Assembly (NCBI GenBank): GCA_022419385.1
Contig: JAJUBI010000005.1
Span: 1,426,001-1,490,000, forward strand
Source: Paraconiothyrium sp. Pb-2020
Lineage: Eukaryota > Ascomycota > Dothideomycetes > Pleosporales > Didymosphaeriaceae
Direction: 5' to 3'
DNA: 64,000 nt
A model generated the notes under the pieces. The model had not been told where the DNA came from. It searched no databases and worked only from the letters and a program-made list of their open reading frames with translations. Position 1 is the first letter of the stretch. Each line of letters starts with the position of its first letter. Made by a program: the position numbers and the translations under genes. Shown one piece after another: positions 11,618-22,343 of this stretch.

Positions 11618-11886
11618 TGGCGACGGAAACAACGCGTCGACGGCAATGCGAAGAAAGTACCCGTATTTCAATGCTTACTCACATACGCGCTCAATGCTTC
11701 GAGTCGCACTGCGTCGCAATGCGACGCTAACACATGCCGTGTTATGGGAAAGATGCTTGTTCCTTGCTGTGGCATCGAGTCGAGGGTCGTTTCGTATGCG
11801 TCAGCGGCAACAAACCATCGATAGCGCCGCGGACATCGAATGATACCCGCGAGCGACGTTACTCCACAAGATGGTCTGTAGGTTTG

Positions 11887-11906
11887 TCCGAATAGCCCCG
11901 TCCAAT
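11887..11906 (+). promoter_or_regulatory. Candidate regulatory element, copy 1
   Basis: TCCGAATAGCCCCGTCCAAT. It differs from copy 2 at two adjacent bases only. It combines a CCG triplet, the half-site type used by Zn2Cys6 factors, with a CCAAT box. Confidence 0.4.
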
Positions 11907-12010
11907 GAGATCTGGCCCTTGTGCGCAAGCTCGGCACGTGAGGCGGATGGAAATGTTAGCGTGGACACCGCTCACAGTGAGCAAGCTTCCCGCCGCAAGC
12001 CCCCAGAATC

Positions 12011-12030
12011 TCCGAATAGCCCCAGCCAAT
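12011..12030 (+). promoter_or_regulatory. Candidate regulatory element, copy 2
   Basis: TCCGAATAGCCCCAGCCAAT, same orientation as copy 1 and 124 nt downstream of it, about 350 nt before the transporter ATG. Confidence 0.4.
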
Positions 12031-12261
12031 AGAAACCAGTAAACGATGTCTGAGGTTTCGAGGCGAAATGTCTTGCACAGCGCCCAGCGATGTCAAAAAC
12101 TGAATCAAAATCATTTGGCTGAGTCAAGATGTGAAGGTGACGGCCGGGAACCCCGCAGCTAACATGGAGACTGTCATGCGGGGACCCATCTCCACACTGC
12201 GCTTGCTCCCAGAACCGTACAAGACATCCTGGCGCTAGGTCATGACCCGTTGTTGAGGCTC

Positions 12262-12267
12262 TATAAG
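12262..12267 (+). promoter_or_regulatory. TATA box of the sugar transporter
   Basis: TATAAG in the context GCTCTATAAGTACACG, 115-120 nt upstream of the ATG at 12382. Confidence 0.4.
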
Positions 12268-12381
12268 TACACGATCGCCAGCATGGCTCTGTGCTACCAC
12301 CTCCTTCGCAGAGGACGATCGTCTTCTCATCGCGACTTTGTTCCACCCTTGTAACAAAAGAGTGTTTGGTCGTAGTTCATC

Positions 12382-14205
12382 ATGGACAAGATTAACAAAT
12401 TCAACGTGGTGCATCGCTTGGAAAAGCGAGCATTGCTCATTGCGTAAAGATACCCTGTCAACGTTGTCTACATTGCTGATTGCATGTGGTAGCATCAACT
12501 GCGTCGCCGGTCTTTCCATCCTGTTCTTTGGGTACGATCAGGGAATGATGGGTCAGCGTTCTTCAAATAACCACGTCGGCGAGCATAGCTAAGTCTGAGC
12601 ATCAGGTGGCGTCAATACCGCTTACGATTACTACACACGCATGGGTTTCGGCCACAAGGGAGAAGACGGGGGTGTAGTCGTTACTAATGATATACTGCAA
12701 GGCGGCATCGTCTCGGTTTACTACCTAGGGACGCTCGTGGGTGCTCTCGGCGGCGGCTGGTTTGGAGACCGCTTTGGGCGTATAAAAGCCGTTTTTGTAG
12801 GAGCAGCGATCGCAGTCGTTGGTGCGACACTTCAGACCTCTGCAATGGACCACCAATGGATGATCTGCGCACGTCTCGTCAATGGCTGGGGAACTGGAAT
12901 ATTGAACGCCATCATTCCTGTGTGGGCGACCGAGACAGCGGAGCATACGTCGCGTGGCCAGTTTATTGCCATCGAGTTCACACTCAACATCTTTGGTAAA
13001 TATTTTCGAATCCTTACCGTTACTTCCTAGAACGTTGAATTGACTTCGGTCCAGGTGTTGTATTGGCCTACTGGATTGAATACGGATGCTCATTCTACGG
13101 CGATGGAACATCGTCCTTCATCTGGCGCTTTCCCATCGCTTTCCAGCTTCCCATGCTTCTCGCGCTTATGGGCTTGGTCCTCTTCTTCCCCGAAAGTCCC
13201 CGATGGCTAGTCAAAGTTGGCCGTGAAGACGAAGCACGCTACATCCTCGGGCGGCTCCGTGGAAACACTGGAGAAGACAAAGACAAGGCCGAGGCCGAAT
13301 TCCAGGACATTGTGACCTCTTGCGAGATCGAACGCTCCGGACGCAAGGGACCTCAATCGTACGTCCACATGCTGTTCGGCATCGGATCTGGAAAGCTTCA
13401 CACGGGGAGACGTGTGCAATTGGTGATATGGCTTCAGATACTACAGGAGTGGATTGGGATAGCTGGAGTTACGATATATGCCCCAACAATATTTGGAATC
13501 GCCGGCATGTCCCCATCCAAGCGCCAATGGATCGCGGGTCTCAACAACATCTTCTATATGTTCAGCACACTGATCTGTGTATTCACGCTTGACAGAATTG
13601 GACGACGGTGGACACTTTACTGGGGTGCAGTCGGACAAGGCATTGCTATGGCGCTCGCTGGCGGCTTTTCCTACCTGGGCCAACAGGGCACCCTAGAAGG
13701 CAACCTCAGCAAAGCATCGGCGTACGGAGATGCCGCTGTATCCATGGTCTTTATCTTCACGTTCATCTTCGGTGCGACTTGGCTGACAGTCCCGTGGCTG
13801 TACCCGGCCGAGATCTTCCCACTCGAGGTGCGTGCAAAAGGAAACGCTTGGGGGGTCGTGGGCTGGTCCATTGGTAACGGATGGCTTACGCTTCTGTGCC
13901 CCGTCATGTTCAAGGCACTTAACGAGAAGACCCTCTATATTTTCGCGGCTTGCAATGCGCTTACCATTCCTATGGTCTGGGCCCTGTATCCCGAGACGAA
14001 CCAGCGAACCCTTGAAGAGATCGACTTGCTCTTCGCCGCCGACAGTATTTGGAACTGGGAGGCGGAGAAGAATTTCGCGAGATTGCAGGAGCAGATGGGT
14101 GTGGGCATGTCTTCGGGTGCTGATGAAGAGATACCGCGTAGCCGAAAAGGTAGCGTGGTTCGCGGGATGAGCCTACATTATGAGGCGAAGCCGCAGGAGC
14201 AATAA
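12382..14205 (+). CDS. MFS sugar transporter (sugar porter family)
   Basis: Twelve-helix plasma-membrane sugar/H+ symporter type, 553 residues. Exons 12382-12443, 12493-12551, 12606-12995 and 13055-14205 (introns 49, 54 and 59 nt). Sugar porter signatures: GYDQGMMGGVNT in helix 1, GDRFGRIKAV between helices 2 and 3, PESPRWLVKVGREDEA after helix 6, DRIGRRWTLYWG between helices 8 and 9, and PETNQRTLEEIDLLF after helix 12. QILQEWIGIAGVTIYAP is the helix 7 substrate region. The first three exons are short and each junction restores family sequence. It follows the Zn2Cys6 gene on the same strand. Substrate cannot be told from sequence. Confidence 0.92.
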
Positions 14206-14704
14206 TCGGTGAAGGAGGCCGGCCACAGAAGGTCTTTTGGAAGTTTCGAAAGGCTAAAGCTTCTATTCAGCAAGTCTACAAACAAGAGAATTAGTTTACG
14301 TGCAGAAAATACATTGCACTATGCGTAGCGATCTTAGCAATCACTCTATTCATTTAGGGTCTGTGTCAGCTGCAGGCAAACTTCTGCTCCTACAAGCGAG
14401 CGTCTTGGACGCCCTTTGGAAAGTTATGGTAGTCTTTGTGCTGTGGAAAAGTGTTCTCGTATGACGAAAGTAATCCGACATGCTTTCTATCTTCACCGAA
14501 ATCGCCAGAATCACACCAAGGTTACCACTGCTCTCATTGTGACATTCTAGGCTTAGCGCTAATTGCATGGGTGCTAAGCTTGCCAGCCACCCGCTCCCAG
14601 CCTCTACATTTCTTGGTATCACGATCGCACATCTTCTAGTTATATTACTAGTTTCCCAGAGAAAGGAGTTGTTACACGTCTTATTGGGGAGCCGGTCCAT
14701 AAAA
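14206..14704. other. Spacer upstream of the DUF3825-like gene
   Basis: 499 nt. A 182-codon minus-strand open frame (14350-14898) overlaps the start of the next gene and has no motif, so I read it as chance. No TATA box recognised. Confidence 0.4.
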
Positions 14705-15714
14705 ATGGCTGACAAGCGAGTGCATCCGACTTTCCGAAGCTGCTCAAGGAGTTCGCTTTCTTTCCGTACACAGGTCTCCCTATCCCACAAACTGAGGCGC
14801 AATTTAGGGCGTGGCCTAATGTTCTTTCCGAATTGGCTCATCTCGCTGAAAAGGAAGATTGGACCGGGAAAAAGGCCGATGGCACACCTGCGATACACGA
14901 ATATCAGATCCTCAACAGCTACATATCATATACGTATCAGCGGCTTGTGATCCAGGACAAGATCATGATATCCGATAATGAAGGTTACGCAACTTTTAAC
15001 ACCGGTCTCTTGGATGTACATGATCAGGAGACCTTTGGCTTTTTTCACAAAAACAGCAGAGCACAGGCAGGAAAGCAGGACTGGCTCTTCATCCGATGGG
15101 CTGTTGAATCGGATCGCGACTTCATGAACAGCTTCAGCACTCCACCAGACATGGCGGAGTACGTGACTGATTCGGCTGATTTGGTTTACGATCACCGCCG
15201 ACAACTCGTAATAGACTACAACCACGTCCTGGTCGATAATCTTGACCGCTTTCCACTCGATCTGCAAAAGAACCCTTCTAGAGCGAGAATGGCACTCGAT
15301 GCCGCCGTGGCTCGGACTTTAAAGCGGTTACGCCGGAATTATAAGCTTGCCATCCCTCAATGGTATCCTAGACTCGGAAGAGAAGGAGCTCAGCTCTTGC
15401 TGCCGCTGGATCTGACCGGCTCGGGCACTGCTGACCTTGCGTTTGTTGTAGGGAGGGCTGGTGACAGGTATCGCGGCACCACTGTCTTATCACTTGAGAT
15501 GGCCTACACGAACGCGAGATTGATTGCACGACCGGATAGTGAATGGTTGCAGCCCCTGTCGACGACGACGACAACTGCAGAAGATCAGCTCGATCCAACG
15601 AGTCCCAATATTGGCACCAAAAGAGAACAAGATTCCTCGTGGGAAAGCGGCCGTCGACCCCTGTCACTACAGGCGCAACAGGCGCATCACTCCTTAGTAT
15701 ACGGGCGACGATGA
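14705..15714 (+). CDS. DUF3825-like protein, probably with one missing base near the start
   Basis: The open frame from about 14727 to 15714 matches the DUF3825 pattern as I know it. Landmarks are LNSYISYTYQRL, FNTGLLDVHDQETFGFF, YDHRRQLVIDYNHVLVDN-LDRFP, LRRNYKLAIPQWYP, LLLPLDLTGSGTADLAFVV and the closing LSLEMAYTNARLIARPDSEWL. Function is unknown; DUF3825 is best known from bacteria, where it can accompany RNA- or nucleic-acid-related domains. No in-frame ATG precedes the domain. The ATG at 14705 (MADKRVHP) is in a different frame, and adding one C at 14726-14727 would join it to DFPKLLKEFAFFPYTGLP, giving 336 residues. No GT-AG intron does this. The tail after the domain (STTTTTAED... to VYGRR) is low complexity. 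No introns in the body. Confidence 0.6.
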
Positions 15715-16493
15715 TAACACTTAAGGGGGTTCCTACGAGGGCGTAACGTAAAGTAGCCGTAGACCACCTGAGGTTACGGGATAATTGTGATGTGATTGAG
15801 TGATCTGGTATCGCTAGTAATAGCTTTGGTTGGTTACGACTTAAGGGTGCTCCGATTTGTGCCACATTCTGCCCCCACAGTTGGCGCGTCAGCGAGCGGC
15901 AGGTGCGGTTCTCGTCGCGCAATCTCTTTGACTACAGTTACAAGATACATGCTCATTGACTGAACTTAGAGAGAGGCAAATGGCTTTGAGAGAAGCGGTA
16001 TCGAGAGCCCATGATCACAGGATGTTGATATGGTATCACCTATGTACCCAAGAATAAATGCAGTCGGCAGGAGGCCTGGGTTTTGCAGAACAAACGTTAT
16101 GTTGACGCTCCTCTGCGAGTGTCTTCACCTTCGCGCTAACCGTAAATGGACAAAACAGTGCAAGTAGGCAGGCTGACTTTGTGAATCACCTTGACGCGAG
16201 CTCATTGGACCGTAAACCTAACTAAAAGCACATTGCCAGGAAACGTGTGGAGATCTTCAGTCAAAGAACTCTTGACGCTATGATATTCATGATTTGTCGT
16301 GTGGCTGCGAAGTGGCCGAGTGGCCAATTACGCCCACAAAACGAGGCAATGCAACCGTGTATAAAGTATGGTACAACCCAAGCCTTTGTGTCTGGCGAAG
16401 TAGTCGAAAAGGACCCCACGCTATTTCAAAGCAACTCCTAGATAAGATACTTCCATACTTTCTATATAGCGGACGCCAGACTCATCTCAAACC
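15715..16493. other. Intergenic stretch upstream of the DUF6593-like gene
   Basis: 779 nt. TATAAA at 16360-16365 and a second TATATA-like site at 16463-16468 precede the next ATG. Nothing else recognised. Confidence 0.45.
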
Positions 16494-17078
16494 ATGACAA
16501 TCTTCAGCTCCCGACCCCAAACCATGGCAACACCCAACCTCACATTCATTGGTCCCGATGCACGCGACATAGTATACATTGAGAGTTCACAGGGGTTTCC
16601 TACGCCTATCTTCGCAGTCACCACCGCCAAACACTCAAAGCCTAGCCTCTCCGTATACCGCATCCATCCAAGTGGCCACCAAAAACCATTCTTCACGTCG
16701 TCCACATCCTCACTGACCGGCACCTCCACCGTTAACTTGATTGACCACCACAATCTCATCAAGATCAAAGCCAGCTGGGAGTCACTCCAACTACGACGAG
16801 AGTTTGATGGGCCAATGGGGAAGCTGAGCTGGTTTCCTTCAGGCTTAGGAAATGACCAGAAGCTGAAGGACAAAACTGGGGAGGTGTTGGCGAATTTCAA
16901 GACGAAGGTCGATAGTGGAAGCGGGAAGGAGCCGCGACTGGAGATCCTGGTATCGTGTGATGATTATCTTGTGGATGTCATCGTGGCGACGGGGTTAATT
17001 GTGTATCGGGGAACGGTGAAGGAGGGGGAGCAAATTGAGACGGCTAGTGAGATTATTGCGAGCGTGCTTGGAGGCTGA
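16494..17078 (+). CDS. DUF6593/tubby-C-like fungal protein
   Basis: Intronless, 194 residues, no signal peptide or membrane segment. The order of elements resembles the fungal DUF6593 family, which has a tubby-C/LURP-like beta-barrel fold: FIGPDARDIVYIESSQGFPTP at the start, PSLSVYRIHPSG, a middle strand pair around LIDHHNLIKIKASWESLQLRREF and WFPSG, then PRLEILVSCDDYLVDVIVATGLIVYRG and the closing EIIASVLGG. Biochemical function is unknown for the family. A second in-frame ATG at 16524 (MATPNLTFIG) could be the real start. It is convergent with the rhodopsin-like gene, 128 nt away. Confidence 0.6.
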   Translation: MTIFSSRPQTMATPNLTFIGPDARDIVYIESSQGFPTPIFAVTTAKHSKPSLSVYRIHPSGHQKPFFTSSTSSLTGTSTVNLIDHHNLIKIKASWESLQLRREFDGPMGKLSWFPSGLGNDQKLKDKTGEVLANFKTKVDSGSGKEPRLEILVSCDDYLVDVIVATGLIVYRGTVKEGEQIETASEIIASVLGG

Positions 17079-17206
17079 GAGGATGGTTCTTTCCATACCA
17101 TAGGTATGCTTTAGTCTCAGCGGGGCGTTTGCGATTGTGATGGAAGCATGGTTTACCATATCGCGATGGCATGGACATACAAGAAAATATACATTGAGGA
17201 ATATAC

Positions 17207-18386
17207 TTATACATGTTTGACAGACACAGTTGACTTGCCCTCATCATTGTACGTCCCCACCAGCGTCTCCTCATTCGCACTGTCGGGCCCCGGTTGCATG
17301 CCCTTATTCGCCGCATTCTGCATCAAGACCGACATATCGTCCTGACTTTGGTCCGACGTGATCCCAAACCATTTGTAAAGATAGGATTGCATCTTATTCG
17401 GGACCTCATTGGATCCGACCAGAGTCGAGCGATACACGGTCAAAGATCCCATGATGACCGCAATGCAAGCTTCGACATGGCACCAATATGACTGCCATCG
17501 ACAATCAATGATTCCCTGGTAGTATACCCCAGCAGCGCGGATGATGGAGCAAATGAGCATGAAGACTGAGAGCATGAGGAATGCGCCGACTCCGAGCCTG
17601 ACAGCTCCTCGCATTGCGGACTTGCGGAGGATGAATATCGGGATGACGACGATAGTGAGGTTAGTCAGGCCGTCAAGAGTGGCGGTCACGGCGAGTAGGG
17701 TGAGCATGCCGTGTTTGCTGTTGTTGAAGTAACATTTTACTGCTTCGGATTAGAGATGGCCATTACGAGGTAGGCTTGGCTTACCCGCAGCAGTTCCAAG
17801 TTCTTTGCAGAGGATAAGGTTGGATCCAAAAGCCAGCACGAACCAAGAGGCGGCGGAGAAGACTGCTGCAGCCCAGTAGAACCATATCACGTGCTTGGAC
17901 ATGACGCTCATCATCGGGTAGAAGAGCGCGAAGTAACTGCCCTTCACGGCGAAAACAACTGTCCATGAAAGTACGATGTTCGCGAACGTCCAGTTGTAAT
18001 GTGCAGTGAGCTTGCGTACCCCTTGCCCCGAAGCAATGATTTTAGCGGCCGGGTCGCCTCGAATTAATGCTTGTACAATGTAGTAATTGGGTGCTATCTT
18101 GAACATGATGCCGGTGCTAAAGGCGAGGCAAACAACGGCGAAGATGAGAAGCCCATCGTCCAGTGTTAGGCGTCCGCGCGATGAAAGACGTATTGCCATA
18201 CGACCAATGCATGCCAACACCGCGAGGCCAAAAAGAAATCCGATAGACAGCTGCCAGTAGTCAGTATCACCTGGAAAGCGTAGGATCTATCGTATCACTT
18301 ACTTCCAGAGATAACATGGGGATTCTGCCTGCATTCCTAATCCGGTCTTCCGCCGCGGCGACCTGTGCAGGCGTGAGCTCAGGCAT
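17207..18386 (-). CDS. Fungal rhodopsin-domain seven-helix membrane protein (SAT4/PTH11-like fold)
   Basis: Exons 18386-18303, 18250-17785 and 17739-17207 (introns 52 and 45 nt) give 360 residues with seven hydrophobic segments. Family landmarks: RLSSRGRLTLDDGLLIFAVV after helix 1, the long loop with ASGQGVRKLTAHYNWTFANIVLSW, KGSYFALFYP, a Cys pair in the extracellular loop (LILCKELGT and KCYFNN), LDGLTNLTIVVIPIFILRKSAMR, LGVGAFLMLSVFMLICSIIRA and WCHVEACIAVIMGSL. The C-terminal tail of about 80 residues is polar. These proteins are abundant in filamentous ascomycetes and mostly uncharacterised; a few act as surface sensors. No microbial-rhodopsin retinal Lys is implied by the name. Confidence 0.82.
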
Positions 18387-19872
18387 GGCTGCTCTTGTTG
18401 TCGGGTCTGGCTGACGGGTCCAAAAGCAAGTGATTTATGGAACGGAAGAAGTTTGCATATATGTATCGGACGTCCAGAAAGTCATTTTACTTAATCGAAG
18501 ACGAATAGGACCGAGAACACCGGCGTCGCCTTCGACTTGTTCTTCGTCGCTCGAGAGAGCCTCGCCACCTTCGAACCCCGAGGCATATGAAACAACATGG
18601 CCAATCTACCGGCTACTAAACCTTGTTACAGGATATGCACTCAGCCACGGATGCATCGTTCAGCTGTGCTCCCGCGCGAGAAATAATTGTGTAGCATGCG
18701 CGATGCCCCTTTTGGGGGCCGGGGCCGTGTCCGCCGGACCTTGGCGCTATGTGATCGATTGAAGAACACATGCACCCGCCAAACCATGTCCTCGGGAATG
18801 AAAGAGCCTCAAGCTCCATTATAGAATTCCGGTTTGTTATAAGGCTGGGTCACAGACGTGGAAATTTGATTTTGGGTACCTAGAGTGCCTATGGTAAGTG
18901 CAAGGCTTACTTATAGGTGGCGTTCCGCGTGACGCAAAACGTCCATTCGACCACGCACCTTACAAACAGAAGCACGGCTATTCGGAATATACATGATACA
19001 CTCACTACACCATCACATCGTAGTATTGTCAAGAGCCTCTTTCTTTTCATTTTGCGAAGTCTCCGGACACCGATCAATTTGTGAGGGAACCTGTCTCATG
19101 AGACTAGGTGTTTAGTCGACAAAGCACTGAAGGCGATACGAAAGATCTGAGGGAGATGATTTTTTCATGAAAAATGAAGAAGAGCACGAGAAGAATGTTA
19201 GTGAGATGGGCCGATCGATTGATAGCTTCGGATCTACCCGGATGGAGTGGGGCTATCGAGCCTGACTCGGTGGCATCATCAGCACAGGCCCACTTTGCAG
19301 GAGACTTCGCTCACAACTTCAATCTGGTCAATAGAGAACCCAGGAGCAGGTTGCTTTATAGCGGCATGCGCTGTCACTATCACTATCAAGCCGTGTCTTC
19401 CCCCTTACGCCTCCTCGTGCATGGGCATCTATCCCCAGCACCGAGAAATGACAACACGAAAGTTTCGCTGGCGTGGTCGCATTTGTTATGGGCGGAACTA
19501 TAGCATTCATCGTACACAGGTATGCAAAGAACGAAGGGCAAATTTCCCAGGACAGACAGATGGCCTAGATAATGTGCGCTGAGTTTATCAAGTAAGGGGA
19601 GTAGATGGGTTTGGAGGGCAATTGGGATATAATAGAGGGTACCAGCATGGACCTAGTTGACGAATGGGAATGTTTGAGGTGACTGCGGAGGTGGCTAGCA
19701 GAGCTGTGAGGCTTCCGGTAGGAACGGCGTGGGTAGAATAGTTATTGTGCAATCGTATTGATTGACGACAGCATGGATTCCATGTCATGATTCATAGCCA
19801 GGCGGCACCATCGCACGGTACATGCCCAAACGCCGGAACGCCATGCCCTTTTACGTGTGAGCCACAGTTCTC
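18387..19872. other. Intergenic stretch, no supported gene
   Basis: 1,486 nt between the rhodopsin-like gene start and the KU70 stop. Open frames of up to 111 codons (19174-19582) lack any motif. No repeat family or RNA gene recognised. Confidence 0.45.
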
Positions 19873-21909
19873 TTACAACCCTTTATCCTCCAGGTACTCC
19901 TGCACTCGCTCAACGAGATCCGCTTTCTTCCCACTGACCGCCTGTCCCCTCGCAGCTAGGTACTCCTTCAACACAGCAACAGTCTGCTTACTGATCTGTC
20001 CTTTATCATTTATATCAGCCATCTGCTGGTCCGTGAGACCGTCGTCGCCATTCTCGTTCTTCACCTTAGGCTCCTTCTTGATACGTTTCTTCGGCTTCGC
20101 CTCTTCGTCATCGTCATCGTCGTCTGCGGCTGCAGTAGCAGGGCGCTTTTTGGCCGCGGCCTTTGGACGCGAGGTTATTGAGGAGCGAGCAACGGTAGAG
20201 AACACTTGCTCAAATTCTTCACCATACGCTGTTATGTATTCACCTGCGCGTTTATCGATCTGCTTGTACTTGGGTAGCGTCTTGTCATCCGGTTTGGTAG
20301 GAACCTCTTCTTCGAGAGCCATGGCCTGCAAGATGCGATAGAACCACTGTAAGTCCGGATTGGGATACTTGCTTGGGTCGTAGACACCCTTGGGTAGTTG
20401 CAGCTGCTCGATGATGATGCGCATTCTGTCTGTCAGTTCATCTGTTGTGCGTGGTTCTGCGGACTGCTCGGGACAATGGCGGATATCGTCTGCGAATGGA
20501 AGTGGAACAAGCCACAGCCCAGGTGGCATTGTTTGCTCGCCATGCTCATCGTAGCGCTCTTCGCCTGGAATAATAGCCGCCATGACAGGAGACGCATTTT
20601 TGCGTGCCACAAACCAAGTCAGTGCAATCTTCTTAGATTTGATAAGCTTCTGCTGGAGGGCAGAGAAGACGCGCGTTGAGCCGATAAAATCAGCCTCCGA
20701 GGGATATATGAAGGTTGCTTTGCCTATGTTGGCCCAGAGAGGGAGGAGTGAGAGCGGCTTGAAGCCAACAATGCGAATGATAGGGTCGCCGAAACATTGG
20801 CGAATCTGGGTGAACTCTTCTGGAGTAAAAGTTATGGTGTCGCCACCGAACTTGTAGGCTTTGCGTAGTTCGGTCTTCTCGACTACGCGAGCTGTGTCAT
20901 CAGCCATGTGCGAGGTGGAGCTTTGTACGATTTGCGGTTTCTCGCCGCCGACCCAGACGTAGCACGACTTTACGTGCTCTTGTCGCTTAATCAAGATGAA
21001 GCCTTTCACTCCAATTTGCAGACCCGGTCCAAGCTCGAGCGGGAGGCTGAACAACGCTCTTCGAGGCGCAGCTTTCGAATTTATTGACGAAAGAAGTTGT
21101 TTGAGAAGAGTGAGGCCATCGCCGCTCTTTGCAACTTTGGTGGTGGTTGGAATTGCTACAGGTGCGTCCGGATCTGACGGAGACGTGGGATATACCAGAT
21201 CATCATAGAATCGTGTTCGATCAAAGCCGTGGTCCGGCTTAGAGATTGGAAAAAGGTCGATTGTGCATCCCAAGTCATACAAATCGCGGGCTCGTGTTAT
21301 TGCCGTATCCTTGTCCTGCTTGACTGTGGCCGGGTTGTCATTGTCAGTGACTAAGAACAGTCTTCGCGAAGAGAAGTTGGGAGCCTTTGTTGTGAAGATC
21401 TGATTTGCACAGAACAGCACTGAGGCAATAGTGGGTGCCTCTTTAGCGGGGTTCAGGATCTCCTCCGCCTCTTCCTCGTTCTCTAGGAGATCTCGTAGTT
21501 GCTTCACATCTTGTGCGCTTGGTATGTCCAGATCTGCTAATAGATAGCAATGCTGGAACGTGTTGTCACCGTCCTTTAGGTCCGTCTTCTCAGTCCCATA
21601 TAATAGTATGCCCATCATGTCTTTTGGGTTCGAAATGATGCGCTGCTGCATGAGATGATATGCGCATTTAAGGGCCGCAGATGCGGGAGAATCGCGTTCC
21701 GCTTTCTTGTCGTCCGATAGTGGGGGGCGTTCCAACATGGATGCGCTGACGTCGATGGCGAAGAGAACGGCATCTTTGATAGTCTTGTAGCTCTGTTGCG
21801 CGTCAACATATGGTTCTGGCTATAACCACAGGCCTGCACGTACGGCGTCTTCAACCTCCTCCTCCTCGTCTTCCTCCTCGCCAGGCCGATTGTCCTGCGT
21901 GTCGGCCAT
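19873..21909 (-). CDS. KU70: Ku70 subunit of the Ku DNA end-binding heterodimer
   Basis: Binds DNA double-strand ends with Ku80 and starts non-homologous end joining; also acts at telomeres. Exon 1 is 21909-21844 (MADTQDNRPG and an acidic run); exon 2 is 21792-19873. Joined over a 51-nt intron they give 661 residues. The N-terminal vWA-like domain starts YKTIKDAVLFAIDVSASMLE and contains DMMGILLYGTEKT. The central Ku beta-barrel includes LPLELGPGLQIGVKGFILIKRQE and FGDPIIRIVGFKPLS-LLPLWANIG. A basic linker with PKKRIKKEPK and a C-terminal SAP domain (QISKQTVAVLKEYLAARGQ... to the end) complete the standard Ku70 layout. It is divergent from HEM15. Confidence 0.94.
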
Positions 21910-22343
21910 GCTTGTAGGTGTGATGCGCCGCTATTGCGGATTGTGGAGTGCGGGTTTTGATCGTGGACGGCGCAATTGAGCGCCTTTCGTCTCTAGATTC
22001 TATAGGGAGCCTATGTGATGAAGCATGAGCAGAGCAAGAAACAATGCAGAGGATGGCGGGTTTGTGTTTGCTCTGCGGCGCGTGGCTCCTTCTCAGGCAG
22101 CAGCGCGCTCCGGCCTGGCTAGCCTCCCGCGTGCTCACATGACGTCGGCCCTCTCGCGATCAGCCCAAAGTAGCAAAGGCTCGATGAGATATCACCGATC
22201 ACGCCCGTACCGATCGTGGCGAGTCGCAAGCTCCGCATTGTCCACTCGTCATCAAGCGGCCATTATTCACATGGCGCGTCTGGCCTTTGCGACAAACTTC
22301 TTTCCATAATATCCCGAGGTCGCACTTCTTCCTCGTAATTTAG
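21910..22343. promoter_or_regulatory. Divergent promoter region, KU70 / HEM15
   Basis: 434 nt between the two start codons serve both genes. No TATA box seen on either side. Confidence 0.45.

Larger units (their letters stand above)
11618..12381. promoter_or_regulatory. Regulator-transporter spacer with candidate control elements
   Basis: 764 nt upstream of the sugar transporter. Contains two copies of a 20-bp element, each ending in CCAAT, and a TATA box 115-120 nt before the ATG. Small open frames (86 codons at most) show no motif. Confidence 0.5.

Noticed and set aside
14350..14898. 182-codon minus-strand open frame overlapping the DUF3825 gene start
   Set aside because: It is antisense to a recognisable domain and has no protein-like features of its own.
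18430..19582. Several 60-111 codon open frames between the rhodopsin-like gene and KU70
   Set aside because: No homology I recognise, no coherent splice model and no coding-type codon bias.
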